Source: Amycolatopsis arida
GTDB lineage: Bacteria > Actinomycetota > Actinomycetes > Mycobacteriales > Pseudonocardiaceae
Reading direction: 5' to 3'
Assembly (NCBI RefSeq): GCF_900115565.1
Contig: NZ_FOWW01000001.1
Location: forward strand, 186,001-250,000
DNA length: 64,000 nucleotides
Shown: one piece after another, positions 1 to 9,082 of the stretch
How positions within the stretch are numbered: position 1 is the first letter of the stretch
Layout of the letters: the number at the start of each line of letters is the position of its first letter
Notes under the pieces: generated by a model
What the model was told of the DNA's origin: nothing
What the model saw: only the letters and a program-made list of their open reading frames with translations
The model's database searches: none
Translations under genes and position numbers: made by a program

Positions 1-720
1 CAGGTCCCGCTCGCCCACGCGGTCGACGGCGAGCCCGGCCGCTCGGGCCGCGCGGACGACACCGTCGACAGTGGACGGTTGGCGGGACCGGGTGGCGAGT
101 GCCGCGGCGAGGCGGCCCTTGTGCGCCTTGTTGTGGTGGCTCACCGTCGTGCGCCGGTGGCCGTCGTCGGTGACCACCCGCACCGACACCGCCCCCGGGA
201 TCCGGGCCAGCGCGGCGTACCCGCCCGAGCGGAGGTCGACCACCAGCTCGTCCACCGCGGCCAGTGCCGGTTCCAGCTCCGGCCGCCAGAGCGTGCGCAG
301 CGGCCCGACCGCGGGGAGCGCGCTGCCCGCGGAGAGCCGGTAGCCGGGGATCCGGTCGACGCCGCGCACGACGCCGAACAGCGCCGAGGCCACGGCCAGC
401 CGCCGCTCGGCCCTGGCGAGCCGAGCCCGGTCGACACCGGCGAGGTCCAACGCGTCGTAGAGCACTCCCGTGTAGCGGCGCAGCGCGGGCAGCGTCGGCG
501 CGGACCAGAGCCGCGCGTTGCGGGCGATCTCGCCGTCCTGGCGCGCGGACAGGCCGAGGGCCGCCCTGCTGGCGGCGACGTCGCCGGCCAGCTCAACGAG
601 CGCGTCGACCAGCTTCGCCCGCACCGGGTTCAGCTCGGGGAACGCCAGGGTGGCCAACTCCAGTGGGGGACCGTCGCCGCCGGGGGCCTTGGTCTCCGAA
701 GGGGGCAGCAGCACCAGCAC
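1..720 (-). CDS. yaaA: YaaA family peroxide-stress protein (3' end cut by window)
   Basis: Reading from a GTG at 720, the minus strand stays open to base 1 without a stop, giving at least 240 codons of a family that is usually about 250 residues, so only a few C-terminal residues are missing. The N-terminus reads [15 protein letters not shown], the hallmark start of the YaaA/DUF328 family, followed by the conserved [12 protein letters not shown] segment near residue 80 and a basic C-terminal part with [15 protein letters not shown]. In Escherichia coli YaaA limits damage from hydrogen peroxide by lowering free iron; the role here is inferred from the family. No close ribosome binding site was recognised upstream of the GTG. 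Confidence 0.85.
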   Translation of the reverse strand, partial: MLVLLPPSETKAPGGDGPPLELATLAFPELNPVRAKLVDALVELAGDVAASRAALGLSARQDGEIARNARLWSAPTLPALRRYTGVLYDALDLAGVDRARLARAERRLAVASALFGVVRGVDRIPGYRLSAGSALPAVGPLRTLWRPELEPALAAVDELVVDLRSGGYAALARIPGAVSVRVVTDDGHRRTTVSHHNKAHKGRLAAALATRSRQPSTVDGVVRAARAAGLAVDRVGERDL

Positions 721-748
721 GGCGAGCAGGGTAGTCGGCGGCCGCGCG

Positions 749-1096
749 TCAGTGCTCTTCGCCGACGCAGAACAGGTTGCCCTCCAGGTCGGTGAGCACG
801 GTCCAGCCCAGCCCGGGCATGTCGTGCTCCGCCACCTCCATCGCGCCGAGCCCGACCAGCCGCGCCACCTCGCGGGCCCGGTCCTCGGTCACCAGGTCCA
901 GATGCAGCCGGTTCTTGCCCGCGCGCGGCTCGGGCACGCGTTGCAGGCCCAGCCGCACGCCGCCGTCCCGGCCGGCCAGCACGAGATACTCGCCGTAGTC
1001 CTGGTCGACCCGCAGGCCGAGCGCGGCGGACCAGAAGTCGGCGAGTCGCCGGGGATCCGCGCAGTCGATGGTCACCATGCCGAGTTCGAGCGTCAT
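749..1096 (-). CDS. VOC superfamily (glyoxalase/bleomycin-resistance-like) protein
   Basis: The 115-residue product is one vicinal-oxygen-chelate unit: it opens with [15 protein letters not shown], has the [10 protein letters not shown] helix typical of the fold, a central [11 protein letters not shown] strand carrying a possible metal-ligand His, and ends with [18 protein letters not shown], where the Glu of the last strand is the usual second ligand. Such proteins act as small dioxygenases, isomerases or drug-binding proteins, probably as dimers. The substrate cannot be told. It lies just upstream of yaaA on the same strand and diverges from proS. Confidence 0.8.
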   Translation of the reverse strand: MTLELGMVTIDCADPRRLADFWSAALGLRVDQDYGEYLVLAGRDGGVRLGLQRVPEPRAGKNRLHLDLVTEDRAREVARLVGLGAMEVAEHDMPGLGWTVLTDLEGNLFCVGEEH

Positions 1097-1225
1097 GGCG
1101 GGAGAGTAGGCGGGGGCACCGACAGTTCCCCCGCGTTAACCGGTTGGAGCTGCTCGGGGGCGGGTGACTACGCTGCGCAGAACAGCAGGACCGCCGAATC
1201 CGGCTCGCCGCCAAGGAGCGCAGAA

Positions 1226-2977
1226 GTGATCACCAGGATGTCGTCGCTGTTCCTTCGCACCCTGCGCGAGGACCCGGCCGACGCCGAGGTACCCAGCCAC
1301 CGGCTGCTGGTTCGCGCCGGGTACGTGCGCCGCGTCGCCCCGGGCGGCTACACCTGGCTGCCGCTGGGCCTGCGGGTGCTGCGCAACATCGAGGCCGTGG
1401 TCCGCGAGGAGATGGGCGCCATCGGCGCCCAGGAGATCCAGTTCCCCGCGCTGCTGCCGAAGGAGCCCTACGAGGCGACCGGCCGGTGGACCGAGTACGG
1501 CGACAGCGTCTTCCGGCTCAAGGACCGCAAGGGCGCCGACTACCTGCTCGGCCCCACCCACGAGGAGTTGTTCACGCTGACCGTGAAGGGCGAGTACAGC
1601 TCCTACAAGGACTACCCGGTCATCCTGTACCAGATCCAGACGAAGTACCGGGACGAGGCGCGGCCCCGCGCCGGCATCCTGCGCGGGCGCGAGTTCGTGA
1701 TGAAGGACTCCTACTCCTTCGACCTCGACGACGCCGGCCTCGCCCGCTCCTACCAGCTCCACCGGGACGCCTACATCAAGATCTTCGACCGGCTGGGCCT
1801 CGACTACGTGATCGTCGCGGCCATGTCCGGCGCGATGGGCGGCTCGGCGTCGGAGGAGTTCCTCGCCGTGGCGCCCACCGGCGAGGACACCTACGTGCGC
1901 AGCACGGAGTCGGACTACGCGGCCAACGTCGAGGCCGTCACCACGCCCGCGCCGCCTCCCCAGCCGCTGGACGGCCGGCCCGAGGCGCAGGTGCACCACA
2001 CCCCGAACACGCCGACCATCGAGACGCTGGTCGACTTCCTGAACCACGAGGCCGACCTCGGCCGCGTCTTCACCGCCGCGGACACGCTGAAGAACGTCAT
2101 GGTGAAGGTCCGGCAGCCGGGCCAGACCGAGTGGCGCCTGCTCGGCGTCGGCGTGCCCGGCGACCGTGAGGTGGACATGAAGCGGCTGGAGGCCTCGCTC
2201 GAGCCGGCCGAGGTGAGCCTGCTCGACGACGCCGACTTCGCCGCGCACCCCTTCCTGGTCAAGGGCTACATCGGGCCGGGGGCGCTGGCCGCCAACGGCG
2301 TCCGGTACGTCGTCGACCCGCGGGTGGTGCCGGGCACCGCCTGGGTCACCGGTGCCGACAAGGTGGACCACCACGTCGTCGACCTGCTCTGCGGGCGCGA
2401 CTTCACCCCGGACGGCACGATCGAGGCCGCCGAGGTGCGCGAGGGCGACCCCTCGCCCGACGGTCGCGGCACCCTGGTCGCCGCCCGCGGGATCGAGATC
2501 GGGCACATCTTCCAGCTCGGCCGCAAGTACACCGACGCGTTCGAGGTGGACGCGCTGGGCCCGGACGCCAAGCCGGTCCGGATCACCATGGGCTCCTACG
2601 GAGTCGGCGTCTCCCGCCTGGTGGCGGCCATCGCCGAGCAGCACCACGACGAGCTGGGCCTGGTCTGGCCCCGGGCGGTGGCGCCGGCCGACGTGCACGT
2701 CGTGATCGCCGGCAAGGACGACGCGGTCGCCGAGGGTGGTGAGCGGATCGCGGCCGAGCTGTCCGCCCGCGGGGTACGGGTGCTGCTCGACGACCGCAAG
2801 GCCACCCCTGGCGTGAAGTTCGCCGACGCGGAGCTGGTCGGCGTGCCCACCATCGTCGTGGTCGGGCGCGGGCTGGCCAAGGGCGTCGTCGAGATCAAGG
2901 ACCGGCGCACCGGTGACCGCGAGGAGGTCCCCGTCGACGACGTAATCGAGCACCTGGTGACCCTCGTGGGCCGGTAG
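1226..2977 (+). CDS. proS: Prolyl-tRNA synthetase, bacterial type with editing domain
   Basis: Charges tRNA-Pro with proline in the cytoplasm. The 583-residue length and domain order match bacterial ProS: a class II catalytic core (residues 1-200, with motif 2 in [20 protein letters not shown] near residue 150), an inserted YbaK-like editing domain at about 220-400 that removes mis-charged alanine, the rest of the core with motif 3 in the [12 protein letters not shown] segment, and a C-terminal anticodon-binding domain ending EHLVTLVGR. The GTG at 1226 is chosen because AAGGAG lies seven bases before it; the open frame extends upstream without a family match. The next gene starts immediately after its stop codon. 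Confidence 0.96.
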   Translation: MITRMSSLFLRTLREDPADAEVPSHRLLVRAGYVRRVAPGGYTWLPLGLRVLRNIEAVVREEMGAIGAQEIQFPALLPKEPYEATGRWTEYGDSVFRLKDRKGADYLLGPTHEELFTLTVKGEYSSYKDYPVILYQIQTKYRDEARPRAGILRGREFVMKDSYSFDLDDAGLARSYQLHRDAYIKIFDRLGLDYVIVAAMSGAMGGSASEEFLAVAPTGEDTYVRSTESDYAANVEAVTTPAPPPQPLDGRPEAQVHHTPNTPTIETLVDFLNHEADLGRVFTAADTLKNVMVKVRQPGQTEWRLLGVGVPGDREVDMKRLEASLEPAEVSLLDDADFAAHPFLVKGYIGPGALAANGVRYVVDPRVVPGTAWVTGADKVDHHVVDLLCGRDFTPDGTIEAAEVREGDPSPDGRGTLVAARGIEIGHIFQLGRKYTDAFEVDALGPDAKPVRITMGSYGVGVSRLVAAIAEQHHDELGLVWPRAVAPADVHVVIAGKDDAVAEGGERIAAELSARGVRVLLDDRKATPGVKFADAELVGVPTIVVVGRGLAKGVVEIKDRRTGDREEVPVDDVIEHLVTLVGR

Positions 2978-4006
2978 ATGGGCTGGTTCCGGAAGGAGCC
3001 GAGCACGCCCGGCTACGAGGACAGGGCGGCGCTCAGGGGCTTCGGTGGCTACGAGCCGGCGGACGGCAGCAACGTCGCGCCGGCCGCTCCGCCGCCCGTG
3101 CCTCCGCCGGCGGAGACTTCCACGGCTCGGCCCCGGGGGCAGCGGGGCCAGCCCCAGCAGAGCCCGTTCCAGCGGGGACCGGCGGGCCAGGTGCCGTCGC
3201 GGGACCGACCTCCCGCGCGCCCGACCGTGCGCCGCCGGCGGCCGTTCGCGCCGGCCGGGTTCGTGGTGTTCGGGCTCGTGGTGGCCGGTGTCCTGGTGAA
3301 CAACGCGATGCCGGACTCCACGGTCTCGGACTCCCCGCCGCCGGTGACGTCGACCTACACCGCCGAATCACCGCGGCCGAGCGTGGTCGTGCCCGCGGTG
3401 GTCGACGGCTGGCAGCCGGTGCCGGGCCGGGACGGGGGCTACGCCTACGACGTGCCGCCCTCGTGGACGCCGAAGCCGTCCACGCTGCACGGCTGGGAGG
3501 CCGACGACGCCAACGCCAACCCCGGCATCACCCTGGCCGCCAGCGCGTTCACCGGTGAGGCCCACTGCCCGGCGGACCCGCGGCGGGACCGCGGCGGGTC
3601 CGGGGTCGCGTCGGTGCCCTGGTCCGATCCCGCGCTGGCCGCCCGCAACGCCGCGACCTCCGTCGCCGACCACGCCTACTCGACGGACGGCGGCTCACCG
3701 CCCGTTCTCGCGGTGGGGTCGCCGCAACCGGCCGAGGTGCCCTTCGGCGACGCCACCCGGGAGGCCAGCGTGGTCGTCGTCGAGGTGACACCCGCGGCCG
3801 GCGTCTCACCGTGCCTGCCGACCACCGCGCTGGTCGCGGCGCTCGCGGTGACGCCGGCCGAGGGCGACGCCGAGAGCCCGGTGCTGGTGGCCTACGCCGA
3901 CCAGGGCTACCCGGACGCCACCGGCCGGGACGACCTCGTTCGGCTGGTCACCAGCCTCCGCGCCGTCCCCACGGAGGACCGCACCACCATCCCCGCCACC
4001 CCCTGA
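2978..4006 (+). CDS. Single-pass membrane protein of unknown function
   Basis: The ATG directly abuts the proS stop codon, so the two are probably co-transcribed and translationally coupled. The 342 residues comprise a cytoplasmic Pro/Arg/Gln-rich N-terminus (1-85), one membrane helix at about 90-107 (FAPAGFVVFGLVVAGVLV), a Ser/Pro/Thr-rich spacer, and an extracytoplasmic domain from about 140 to the end containing two Cys residues (near 195 and 280) that could form a disulphide. The layout resembles actinobacterial exported lipid- or wall-associated proteins, but no family was recognised. Function is unknown. Confidence 0.75.
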   Translation: MGWFRKEPSTPGYEDRAALRGFGGYEPADGSNVAPAAPPPVPPPAETSTARPRGQRGQPQQSPFQRGPAGQVPSRDRPPARPTVRRRRPFAPAGFVVFGLVVAGVLVNNAMPDSTVSDSPPPVTSTYTAESPRPSVVVPAVVDGWQPVPGRDGGYAYDVPPSWTPKPSTLHGWEADDANANPGITLAASAFTGEAHCPADPRRDRGGSGVASVPWSDPALAARNAATSVADHAYSTDGGSPPVLAVGSPQPAEVPFGDATREASVVVVEVTPAAGVSPCLPTTALVAALAVTPAEGDAESPVLVAYADQGYPDATGRDDLVRLVTSLRAVPTEDRTTIPATP

Positions 4007-4035
4007 CCCGAGATCCACGTCCCGCTCCGCGCGCA

Positions 4036-4161
4036 CGTGTCCGCGTCCCGTGCGCGCGTGTTCGCGCTTCGCGTCACCGTGTTCGCGCGTGGCGTCGGCG
4101 TGTTTGCCGTTCCCGTCGCTGTGTTTGCCGTTCCCGTCGGTGCGTTGGCCGATGGCGTCGA
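4036..4161. repeat. 21-bp tandem repeat array R1 (6 units), GTGTTCGC/GTGTTTGC type
   Basis: Six adjacent units of exactly 21 bp start at 4036, 4057, 4078, 4099, 4120 and 4141. Each begins with a variant of CGTGTTTGCCG or CGTGTTCGCG and most end in CGTCG. The units at 4099 and 4120 differ at only two positions. The array lies between two convergent genes, after the membrane protein at 4006 and before the HAD gene ending at 4241. Its forward reading frame gives a VFA-x-x-V-x heptad, but this looks like a by-product of the 21-bp period and not like a gene. Related arrays occur at 20385, 43161 and 52731. Confidence 0.8.
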
Positions 4162-4240
4162 GGTGAGGAGTGCTACTGCTCGGGGTGGGGATGTGTGCGG
4201 TGGGTGGGGAGGTGCGCGAAACGTCGAAGGTGTCCTGCCG

Positions 4241-4954
4241 CTACTCTCGCTCGGCGAGGATGGCGGTGACCACGGCCTCCGTCTCGGTCAGGTCGGTCAA
4301 CACCGTGTGGGCGCCCGCGTCCCTCAGTTCCGCGACACCGTGCCGGCCGGTGGCCACGCCGATCGCGGTGGCGCCGTGGCGCAGGGCCGCGTCCACGTCG
4401 TGCGGCGTGTCCCCGATGACCACCACCGAGGTGCCCGGGAACTCCCGGCCGTGCTTGGCCGCCGCGCGAGCCATCGCGTGTGCCACCAGTTCGGCCCGCT
4501 CGGCCGACAGCGAGCCGTAGCCCCCGATCTCGAAGTCGATGTGCCCGTGCAGGTCGAACGCCGACAACTTGTGCCTGGCGATCTCCGGCAGGTTGCCGGT
4601 CACCAGGGTCTGCACGACGCCGGCCCGCACGGCCATGGTCGCCAGCGCCGCCGCCGCACCGGGTAGGGCCCGCCCGCGCTCGGCGAGCGTGGGCAGCGAC
4701 TCGGTCGAGATGTCGACCAATCGCTGCCACATCCGCCGCACGGTCTCCTCGCTCGCCTCCACGGCATGCGCGGCGAGCAGCTCCAGCGTGATCGCCCGCT
4801 CCGTCCGACCGGGAAACGCCGGCACGTATCGCAGCGGCACACCAGCGATGTCGGCCAACGCGCGGCGGTACCAGTCGCCGCCGAGCCCGCGCAGGTCGAC
4901 GAGGGTCAGGTCGATGTCCCAGAGCACCAGCCGGTGCGCGTCCGAGGTCTCCAC
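4241..4954 (-). CDS. HAD-superfamily hydrolase (phosphatase-like)
   Basis: The 237-residue protein carries the haloacid dehalogenase signatures: motif I LWDIDLTLVD with the nucleophile Asp13 and acid/base Asp15, a Thr in TLVTGNLPE as motif II, and motif IV in VVIGDTPHDVDAALRHGA, whose acidic residues bind magnesium. The cap between them is helical, as in phosphoglycolate-phosphatase-type enzymes. It probably removes phosphate from a small cytosolic metabolite. The GTG at 4954 was chosen because the HAD fold begins there; the open frame continues upstream as low-complexity sequence. A perfect 5-bp inverted repeat, TCAACTTTCGTTGA at 4983-4996, lies just upstream. Confidence 0.85.
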   Translation of the reverse strand: METSDAHRLVLWDIDLTLVDLRGLGGDWYRRALADIAGVPLRYVPAFPGRTERAITLELLAAHAVEASEETVRRMWQRLVDISTESLPTLAERGRALPGAAAALATMAVRAGVVQTLVTGNLPEIARHKLSAFDLHGHIDFEIGGYGSLSAERAELVAHAMARAAAKHGREFPGTSVVVIGDTPHDVDAALRHGATAIGVATGRHGVAELRDAGAHTVLTDLTETEAVVTAILAERE

Positions 4955-5151
4955 GGCACCGACCGTACCGGCTGGGATTTGTTCAACTTTCGTTGACTTT
5001 CGCGATCGCGTTGCCCTACCTCGGGCCCATAAATTCAACAATCGGAGAATAACAAGACAGTGGACGGCATGACCCCGCGCCGACAGCGCCGACCACCACG
5101 AGCTGACGGCTTGTCCGGTCCGATCACAGAGCCCCTGTCCGCTCTGCCGGC

Positions 5152-5664
5152 TCAGGGGACGTCGGGAACGTCGTCGAGCGCGTGGTGGTCGCCGACCTTG
5201 GTGGTGGGGATGACGCTGAGCCCCCCGTCGGTCTCCAGCACCACAGCCGCCACCTGATCGAGTCCGCCCAACCCTTGCGATCGGATTGCCTGCAGGACCT
5301 CTGCTCGGCTGACGCGCTGCTGCTGGAGTGTCTGTTCTCGCATCCGACCGTGCCATACCAGGAGCGTCGGGCGGGACCGGACCGCTTGCCGCACCGCCCG
5401 CAGCCGCACGGCCGACCAGGCGACGACGTACTGGGCCGCCACCAGAAGAGCTAGTGCCAGCAGTCCCTCGGCCAGTGCCACATCAGCGCTGAGCAGGATC
5501 GTCGCCAGCGTGGAACCCAACGCGACCGTGACGACGAGGTCGAACGCGTTCATCTTGGCGAGGGTTCGTTTGCCCGAAAGCCGTACCACGGCGACCAACA
5601 CGACGTACGCCGGGACTCCAACGGAGACCACTCGGATCAAGCCCGACCACGAGTCGAAGAACAC
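5152..5664 (-). CDS. DUF421 (YetF-type) membrane protein
   Basis: The 170-residue protein has an N-terminal membrane region of about three helices (roughly residues 8-28, 42-60 and 64-85) containing the DUF421 signature RLSGKRTLAKMNAFDLVVTV, followed by a soluble YetF-like domain from about residue 90 with the WHGRMREQTLQQQRVSRAEV segment. Family members are widespread; some relate to spore or stress membrane functions, but no reaction is known. The family is often about 150-230 residues, so this copy is full length. It stands alone, reading away from the EamA exporter side. Confidence 0.85.
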   Translation of the reverse strand: MFFDSWSGLIRVVSVGVPAYVVLVAVVRLSGKRTLAKMNAFDLVVTVALGSTLATILLSADVALAEGLLALALLVAAQYVVAWSAVRLRAVRQAVRSRPTLLVWHGRMREQTLQQQRVSRAEVLQAIRSQGLGGLDQVAAVVLETDGGLSVIPTTKVGDHHALDDVPDVP

Positions 5665-5851
5665 GCCCCACGCTTACCCGAATGCGAAGGCGCTACACAT
5701 ACCACCCCCTCCTTGCAAGATCGAGTGGCTCAAGAATCCAGCAAACCGACTCCGAAGAACCCGGGACACACCAGAGTGTGCACCAAACCCGGGACGCTTC
5801 GAGAAGCCTGGGAGCGCGGAGGGCTGGGGAGGCCGAGAGGGCTGAAGAGGT

Positions 5852-6712
5852 CTAGCGGCGGGACGGTTCTGTCTTGGTGTTGCGGGCGGGGTGGGGGTGC
5901 AGCACGGCGCCGGCGGCGGCCGTGCACACGCAGCCGATCGCGATACACTGGGCCGGCGCCAGATGCTCGGCCAGCACCACGGTTCCGGCGAGGCCGGCCG
6001 CGGCGGGTTCCAGGCTCTGCAGCACCCCGACCGTCCTCGGGGGTAGTCGGCGCAGCGCGGCCAGCTCGAGTGAGTACGGCAGGACCGCCGCAAGGACGGC
6101 CACCGCCAGTCCCTGCGCCAGCGCGGGCGCGGCGAGCAGGGCGGCGCCGCTTTCCGCGACACCGAACGGGATCGTGAGCACGGCCGCCCACCCCACGGCG
6201 AGCGCGAGCGGCGCCCCACCGGCGGTGCGCGCCCCGGCAAGCTTGCTCAGCACCAGGTAGGACGCCATCGCGACGCCCGAGCCCAGCGCGAGCAGCACTC
6301 CGGGCAACGGCACCTCGGCCGCACCCGGCGCGTGGAACAACCACACTCCCGCCCCGGCCAGCGCGGCGAACCCGAGATCGACCGCGCGTCGCGACGTCAC
6401 GAGCGCGAGCGTGATCGGCCCGAGCAGCTGCAGCGAGGTCGCCAGGCCGAGGGGCAGGTACCGCAGCGCGAGGTAGATCAGGTTCATCCCCGCGATCGCG
6501 ATGCCGAACCCGAGCGCGAGAACGAGCTCGCGTTTCCCGCGCGGCGGACGCGGCCGCCACACCAGCCCGAGGATCACCGCGGCGAGGCCGAGCCGCAGCG
6601 CCACCACCCCGAGCGGCCCGACCTGCCCGAACAGCTGCTTGCCCATGGCCTGGCCGAACTGGATGCTCGCCACGCTTCCGAGTACCAGTACCGGGGCGGG
6701 AAGAGGCGTCAT
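5852..6712 (-). CDS. EamA/RhtA-type metabolite exporter
   Basis: A polytopic protein of 286 residues with about ten hydrophobic helices in two EamA repeats (LASIQFG-like start, GLATSLQLLGPITLALVTSRR in the first, PYSLELAALRRLPPRTVGVL in the second). The closest recognisable group is RhtA/YhbE-like exporters of amino acids or other small metabolites across the cytoplasmic membrane. The ATG at 6712 matches the family N-terminus. An in-frame TTG at 6742 is possible, but neither start has a well-spaced ribosome binding site. The upstream DNA strongly resembles the promoter of the lysR gene at 9536, which suggests the pair was once divergent. Confidence 0.85.
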   Translation of the reverse strand: MTPLPAPVLVLGSVASIQFGQAMGKQLFGQVGPLGVVALRLGLAAVILGLVWRPRPPRGKRELVLALGFGIAIAGMNLIYLALRYLPLGLATSLQLLGPITLALVTSRRAVDLGFAALAGAGVWLFHAPGAAEVPLPGVLLALGSGVAMASYLVLSKLAGARTAGGAPLALAVGWAAVLTIPFGVAESGAALLAAPALAQGLAVAVLAAVLPYSLELAALRRLPPRTVGVLQSLEPAAAGLAGTVVLAEHLAPAQCIAIGCVCTAAAGAVLHPHPARNTKTEPSRR

Positions 6713-6735
6713 ACCTCCACCCTCGGCCGCACCCA

Positions 6736-6792
6736 CCGTCAACGTCCATCGAATGTTCGTGCACGGAATCGTTCAGGCTGGGATACAAGATT
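6736..6792. repeat. 57-bp direct repeat, copy A (eamA upstream region)
   Basis: This stretch aligns without gaps to 9485-9541, matching 45 of 57 positions. It includes CGAATGTTCG, a near palindrome corresponding to the perfect CGAACGTTCG in copy B. Copy B contains the lysR start codon within CATGATT; copy A has CAAGATT at the same place. It therefore looks like a leftover lysR promoter whose gene has been lost. See the matching finding. Confidence 0.7.
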
Positions 6793-6864
6793 CCCCGGTT
6801 CCCCACGCTCTGCCGAGGACCGGCCGGGGTTGCGCTGCCGCCCACGGCCCGGCGGCCCCTCGGG

Positions 6865-7272
6865 TTACGAGCGGCGGGCCGGGCGCCGCTGCGCGGTGTC
6901 GTAGTCCTGCCGGGCCTGCTCGACCCTGTCCAGGTTCGCGGTGGACCACTCCGCGAGCGTGGCGAACAGCGGCGCCAGGCTGCGCCCCAGCTCGCTGATC
7001 TCGTACTCCACCCGCGGTGGGACCTCCGGGTGGTAGGTGCGCAGTACCAGGCCGTCGCGTTCCAGCTGCCGTAGCCGCTGGGTCAGCACCTTGGGCGTGA
7101 TCGTGGCGATGCGGCGTTCGAGCTCCACGAACCGCTGCCGGCCGTACTCGTTGAGTGTCCAGAGGATCGGCGTGGTCCAACGACTGAAGACGATGTCGAC
7201 CACCGGGGCGATCGGGCAGGCCTGCTCGGGGTGAGCCACCACGCCGGCCGATCGAGTCGTGTTCCCGCGCAC
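6865..7272 (-). CDS. HxlR-family transcriptional regulator
   Basis: The 135-residue protein is a single HxlR winged helix: ACPIAPVVDIVFSRWTTPILW holds the N-terminal helix with the conserved Cys, followed by RQRFVELERRIATITPKVLTQ as the recognition part and the wing VPPRVEYEISELGRSLAPL. Regulators of this type often sense quinones, aldehydes or oxidants and repress a divergently transcribed reductase. That layout is found here, with an NmrA-like reductase at 7365. The GTG at 7272 is preceded by AAGGGAG at 7278-7284. A perfect palindrome between the two genes is the likely operator. Confidence 0.9.
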   Translation of the reverse strand: MRGNTTRSAGVVAHPEQACPIAPVVDIVFSRWTTPILWTLNEYGRQRFVELERRIATITPKVLTQRLRQLERDGLVLRTYHPEVPPRVEYEISELGRSLAPLFATLAEWSTANLDRVEQARQDYDTAQRRPARRS

Positions 7273-7299
7273 AGTGGCTCCCTTCGCCAATACTTTCCG

Positions 7300-7311
7300 G
7301 TAGGTACCTAC
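7300..7311. promoter_or_regulatory. Palindromic operator candidate for the HxlR regulator
   Basis: GTAGGTACCTAC is a perfect 12-bp palindrome in the 92-bp divergent region between the HxlR gene (start 7272) and the NmrA-like gene (start 7365), followed by TATACC. Its position fits control of both promoters. Binding is inferred from geometry only. Confidence 0.55.
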
Positions 7312-7364
7312 TATACCGCGGGCTGTCGCGTGCTCCGAGTCCACCGCACTCCAGGAAGCAGCCA

Positions 7365-8201
7365 ATGATCGTGGTGACCGGAGCAACGGGCAACGTGGGG
7401 CGGCCGCTCGTGCGAGCGCTCGTCACCGCCGGCGAGCAGGTGACGGCAGTCTCGCGAGGAGCCGCGGCGCCGGACACGCCGGGTCAGGTGCGGCATCAGC
7501 GGGCCGACCTGGCCGAACCGGCAAGCCTGGCACCCGTGTTCGACGGCGCCGCGGCGCTGTTCCTGCTGACCTCCGGCGACCGGCTGGCGACCGGGGGCGG
7601 GCCCGAGGTCATCGCCGACATCCTTCACACCGCGCGGGCCGGTGGCGTCCGCCGGGTCGTCCCGCTGTCCTCGCAGGGCGTCGGGACACTGCGCCATCCG
7701 CCGGACCTGGAGGACGCCGTCCGGCGTTCTGGTCTGGAGTGGACGATCCTCCGACCGGGTGGCTTCCACTCCAACACCCTGGCGTGGGCCGATCTGGTCC
7801 GCGCGCAACGGGTGGTGGCCGCGCCGTTCGGCGATGTCGCACTGCCGACCGTCGACCCGGCCGACATCGCCGAGGTCGCCGCCGTCGCGCTGCGCGAACC
7901 CGGCCACGACGGCGCCACCTACGAGCTGACCGGACCTGCGTTGATCTCCCCTCACCACCAGGCCATGGCGATCGCGGACGCGCTGGGCGAGCCGGTGCGC
8001 TTCGTCGAGCAGAGCCGCGACGAGGCCAGGGCAGAACTGCTGCGGTTCATGCCCGAGCCAGTCGTGGCCGCCACTCTCGACATCCTGGGCACGCCGTCCG
8101 CCGCTGAGCAGCGGGTGAGCCCCGACGTCGAGCGCGTCCTCGGCCGCCCGCCCCGTCCCTTCGCCGACTGGGCGGCGCGCCACATCGCGGCCTTCAGGTA
8201 G
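7365..8201 (+). CDS. NmrA-like NAD(P)H-binding oxidoreductase
   Basis: The 278-residue protein starts with the Rossmann motif MIVVTGATGNVGRPLVRAL and follows the atypical short-chain dehydrogenase pattern of NmrA/QorB proteins (LSSQGVGT, then DLEDAVRRSGLEWTILRPGGF, then a substrate domain ending FADWAARHIAAFR). No Tyr-x-x-x-Lys catalytic pair is visible, as usual for the NmrA group, which may act as redox sensors or quinone/aldehyde reductases. It is transcribed divergently from the HxlR regulator and is its likely target. A strong hairpin terminator follows at 8232. Confidence 0.88.
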   Translation: MIVVTGATGNVGRPLVRALVTAGEQVTAVSRGAAAPDTPGQVRHQRADLAEPASLAPVFDGAAALFLLTSGDRLATGGGPEVIADILHTARAGGVRRVVPLSSQGVGTLRHPPDLEDAVRRSGLEWTILRPGGFHSNTLAWADLVRAQRVVAAPFGDVALPTVDPADIAEVAAVALREPGHDGATYELTGPALISPHHQAMAIADALGEPVRFVEQSRDEARAELLRFMPEPVVAATLDILGTPSAAEQRVSPDVERVLGRPPRPFADWAARHIAAFR

Positions 8202-8231
8202 GCCGGCTGGAGACGACCGCACTGCCGTTGT

Positions 8232-8264
8232 CGGTCTCGGCCAGCGCCTTTCTGGCCGAGACCG
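8232..8264. terminator. Hairpin terminator between convergent genes
   Basis: CGGTCTCGGCCAG at 8232-8244 pairs perfectly with CTGGCCGAGACCG at 8252-8264 around a 7-base loop (13-bp stem). It lies between the NmrA-like gene (ends 8201) and the convergent trypsin pseudogene (ends 8276), so it can serve both strands. Confidence 0.8.
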
Positions 8265-8275
8265 TGCATCCAGGC

Positions 8276-9082
8276 TTACTGTGCCCCTGGTGCGGCATCC
8301 TTGATCCAGGCCGCGTGCGAGGTGATCTCGGTGAATACGGAGGGCAACCCTGAGCCGCACAGAGCCGTCGCCGACACGATCCCGATGAGCCGCGCGTTGC
8401 TCCCGGACCCGGCCATCAACGGTCCTCCTTCGTCGCCCGGGCACGCTGTCGCCTCGTCGGAACCCGCACACAGGTACGCGTCCGTGTTGACGTCAATGTT
8501 CCCATACACCTCAGCGCATTCGCGCTTCGACACAATCGGTACCGTCGCCGACTGCAGAAAACGAGGGTCGTTCCCCAATAACCATCCGGTGTCCCCCCCA
8601 CCCAGCAACCTCCGCCGGTGTGCCGACCGGCCCAGGGAAGCCTGGCTCCGACAGCTTGGCTGTCTTCAGATAGCGATATTGCCCATCCAGATCCAGCGAA
8701 GTCGACAAGGTCAGGACTGCCAGGTCGTGGACATTGTTGCCATAGTCGGGATGAAACTGAACGTTGCTCAGCGAACGGACAACCTCCCGGCCCTCATCCT
8801 TTCCGGTGTCGTCCTCGCCCGAAGTCACCCGATAGTCGGTGTTGATATTGACGCGTGGATTTATACAGCTCGCCGCGGTCAGTACATGGATCGTTGTCAC
8901 AAGCACGCCGCCGCAGCTGTTGCTCCAACCATATAACCAATGCTTGTTGTGCAGCATCACCATGAACGGGAACTCCGAGACCGTGGCGCGCGAGCCACCC
9001 TCGATCGCCTGGGCGGGAGCCACCCCCGCTACCACAGCAGTCGCAGCGGCTGCAGCAATGCTGATCTTTCGAATGAACGCAA
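8276..9082 (-). pseudogene. Frameshifted, catalytically dead trypsin-like (S1) protease
   Basis: Two overlapping frames together encode one S1 protease homologue: an N-terminal signal-like stretch (ISIAAAAATAVVAGVAPAQA), a trypsin core up to VAGWG, then in another frame GDTGWLLGNDPRFLQSA to the C-terminus IKDAAPGAQ. The break is at a run of seven G (minus strand; 8593-8599), where six would restore WGDTG. Two catalytic residues are also replaced: the usual TAAHC reads TAASC and the usual GDSGGP reads GDEGGP, while the Asp in HDLAVL remains. A good AAGGAG (9089-9094) precedes a TTG at 9082 that is one base out of frame with the signal sequence. Base composition is clearly less GC-rich than its neighbours, suggesting acquisition and decay. 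Confidence 0.75.

Noticed and set aside
1136-2953. 605-residue open frame antisense to proS
   Set aside because: Composition is that of a reverse-complement shadow (Val, His, Asp, Arg rich, no motifs) and proS is beyond doubt on the other strand.
4037-4666. Forward frame beginning in the 21-bp repeats with VFA heptads
   Set aside because: The heptad follows from a repeat length divisible by three; the rest of the frame is antisense to the HAD gene.
6332-6904. 190-residue forward frame opposite the EamA and HxlR genes
   Set aside because: Antisense shadow; no motif, and it crosses the clear minus-strand genes.
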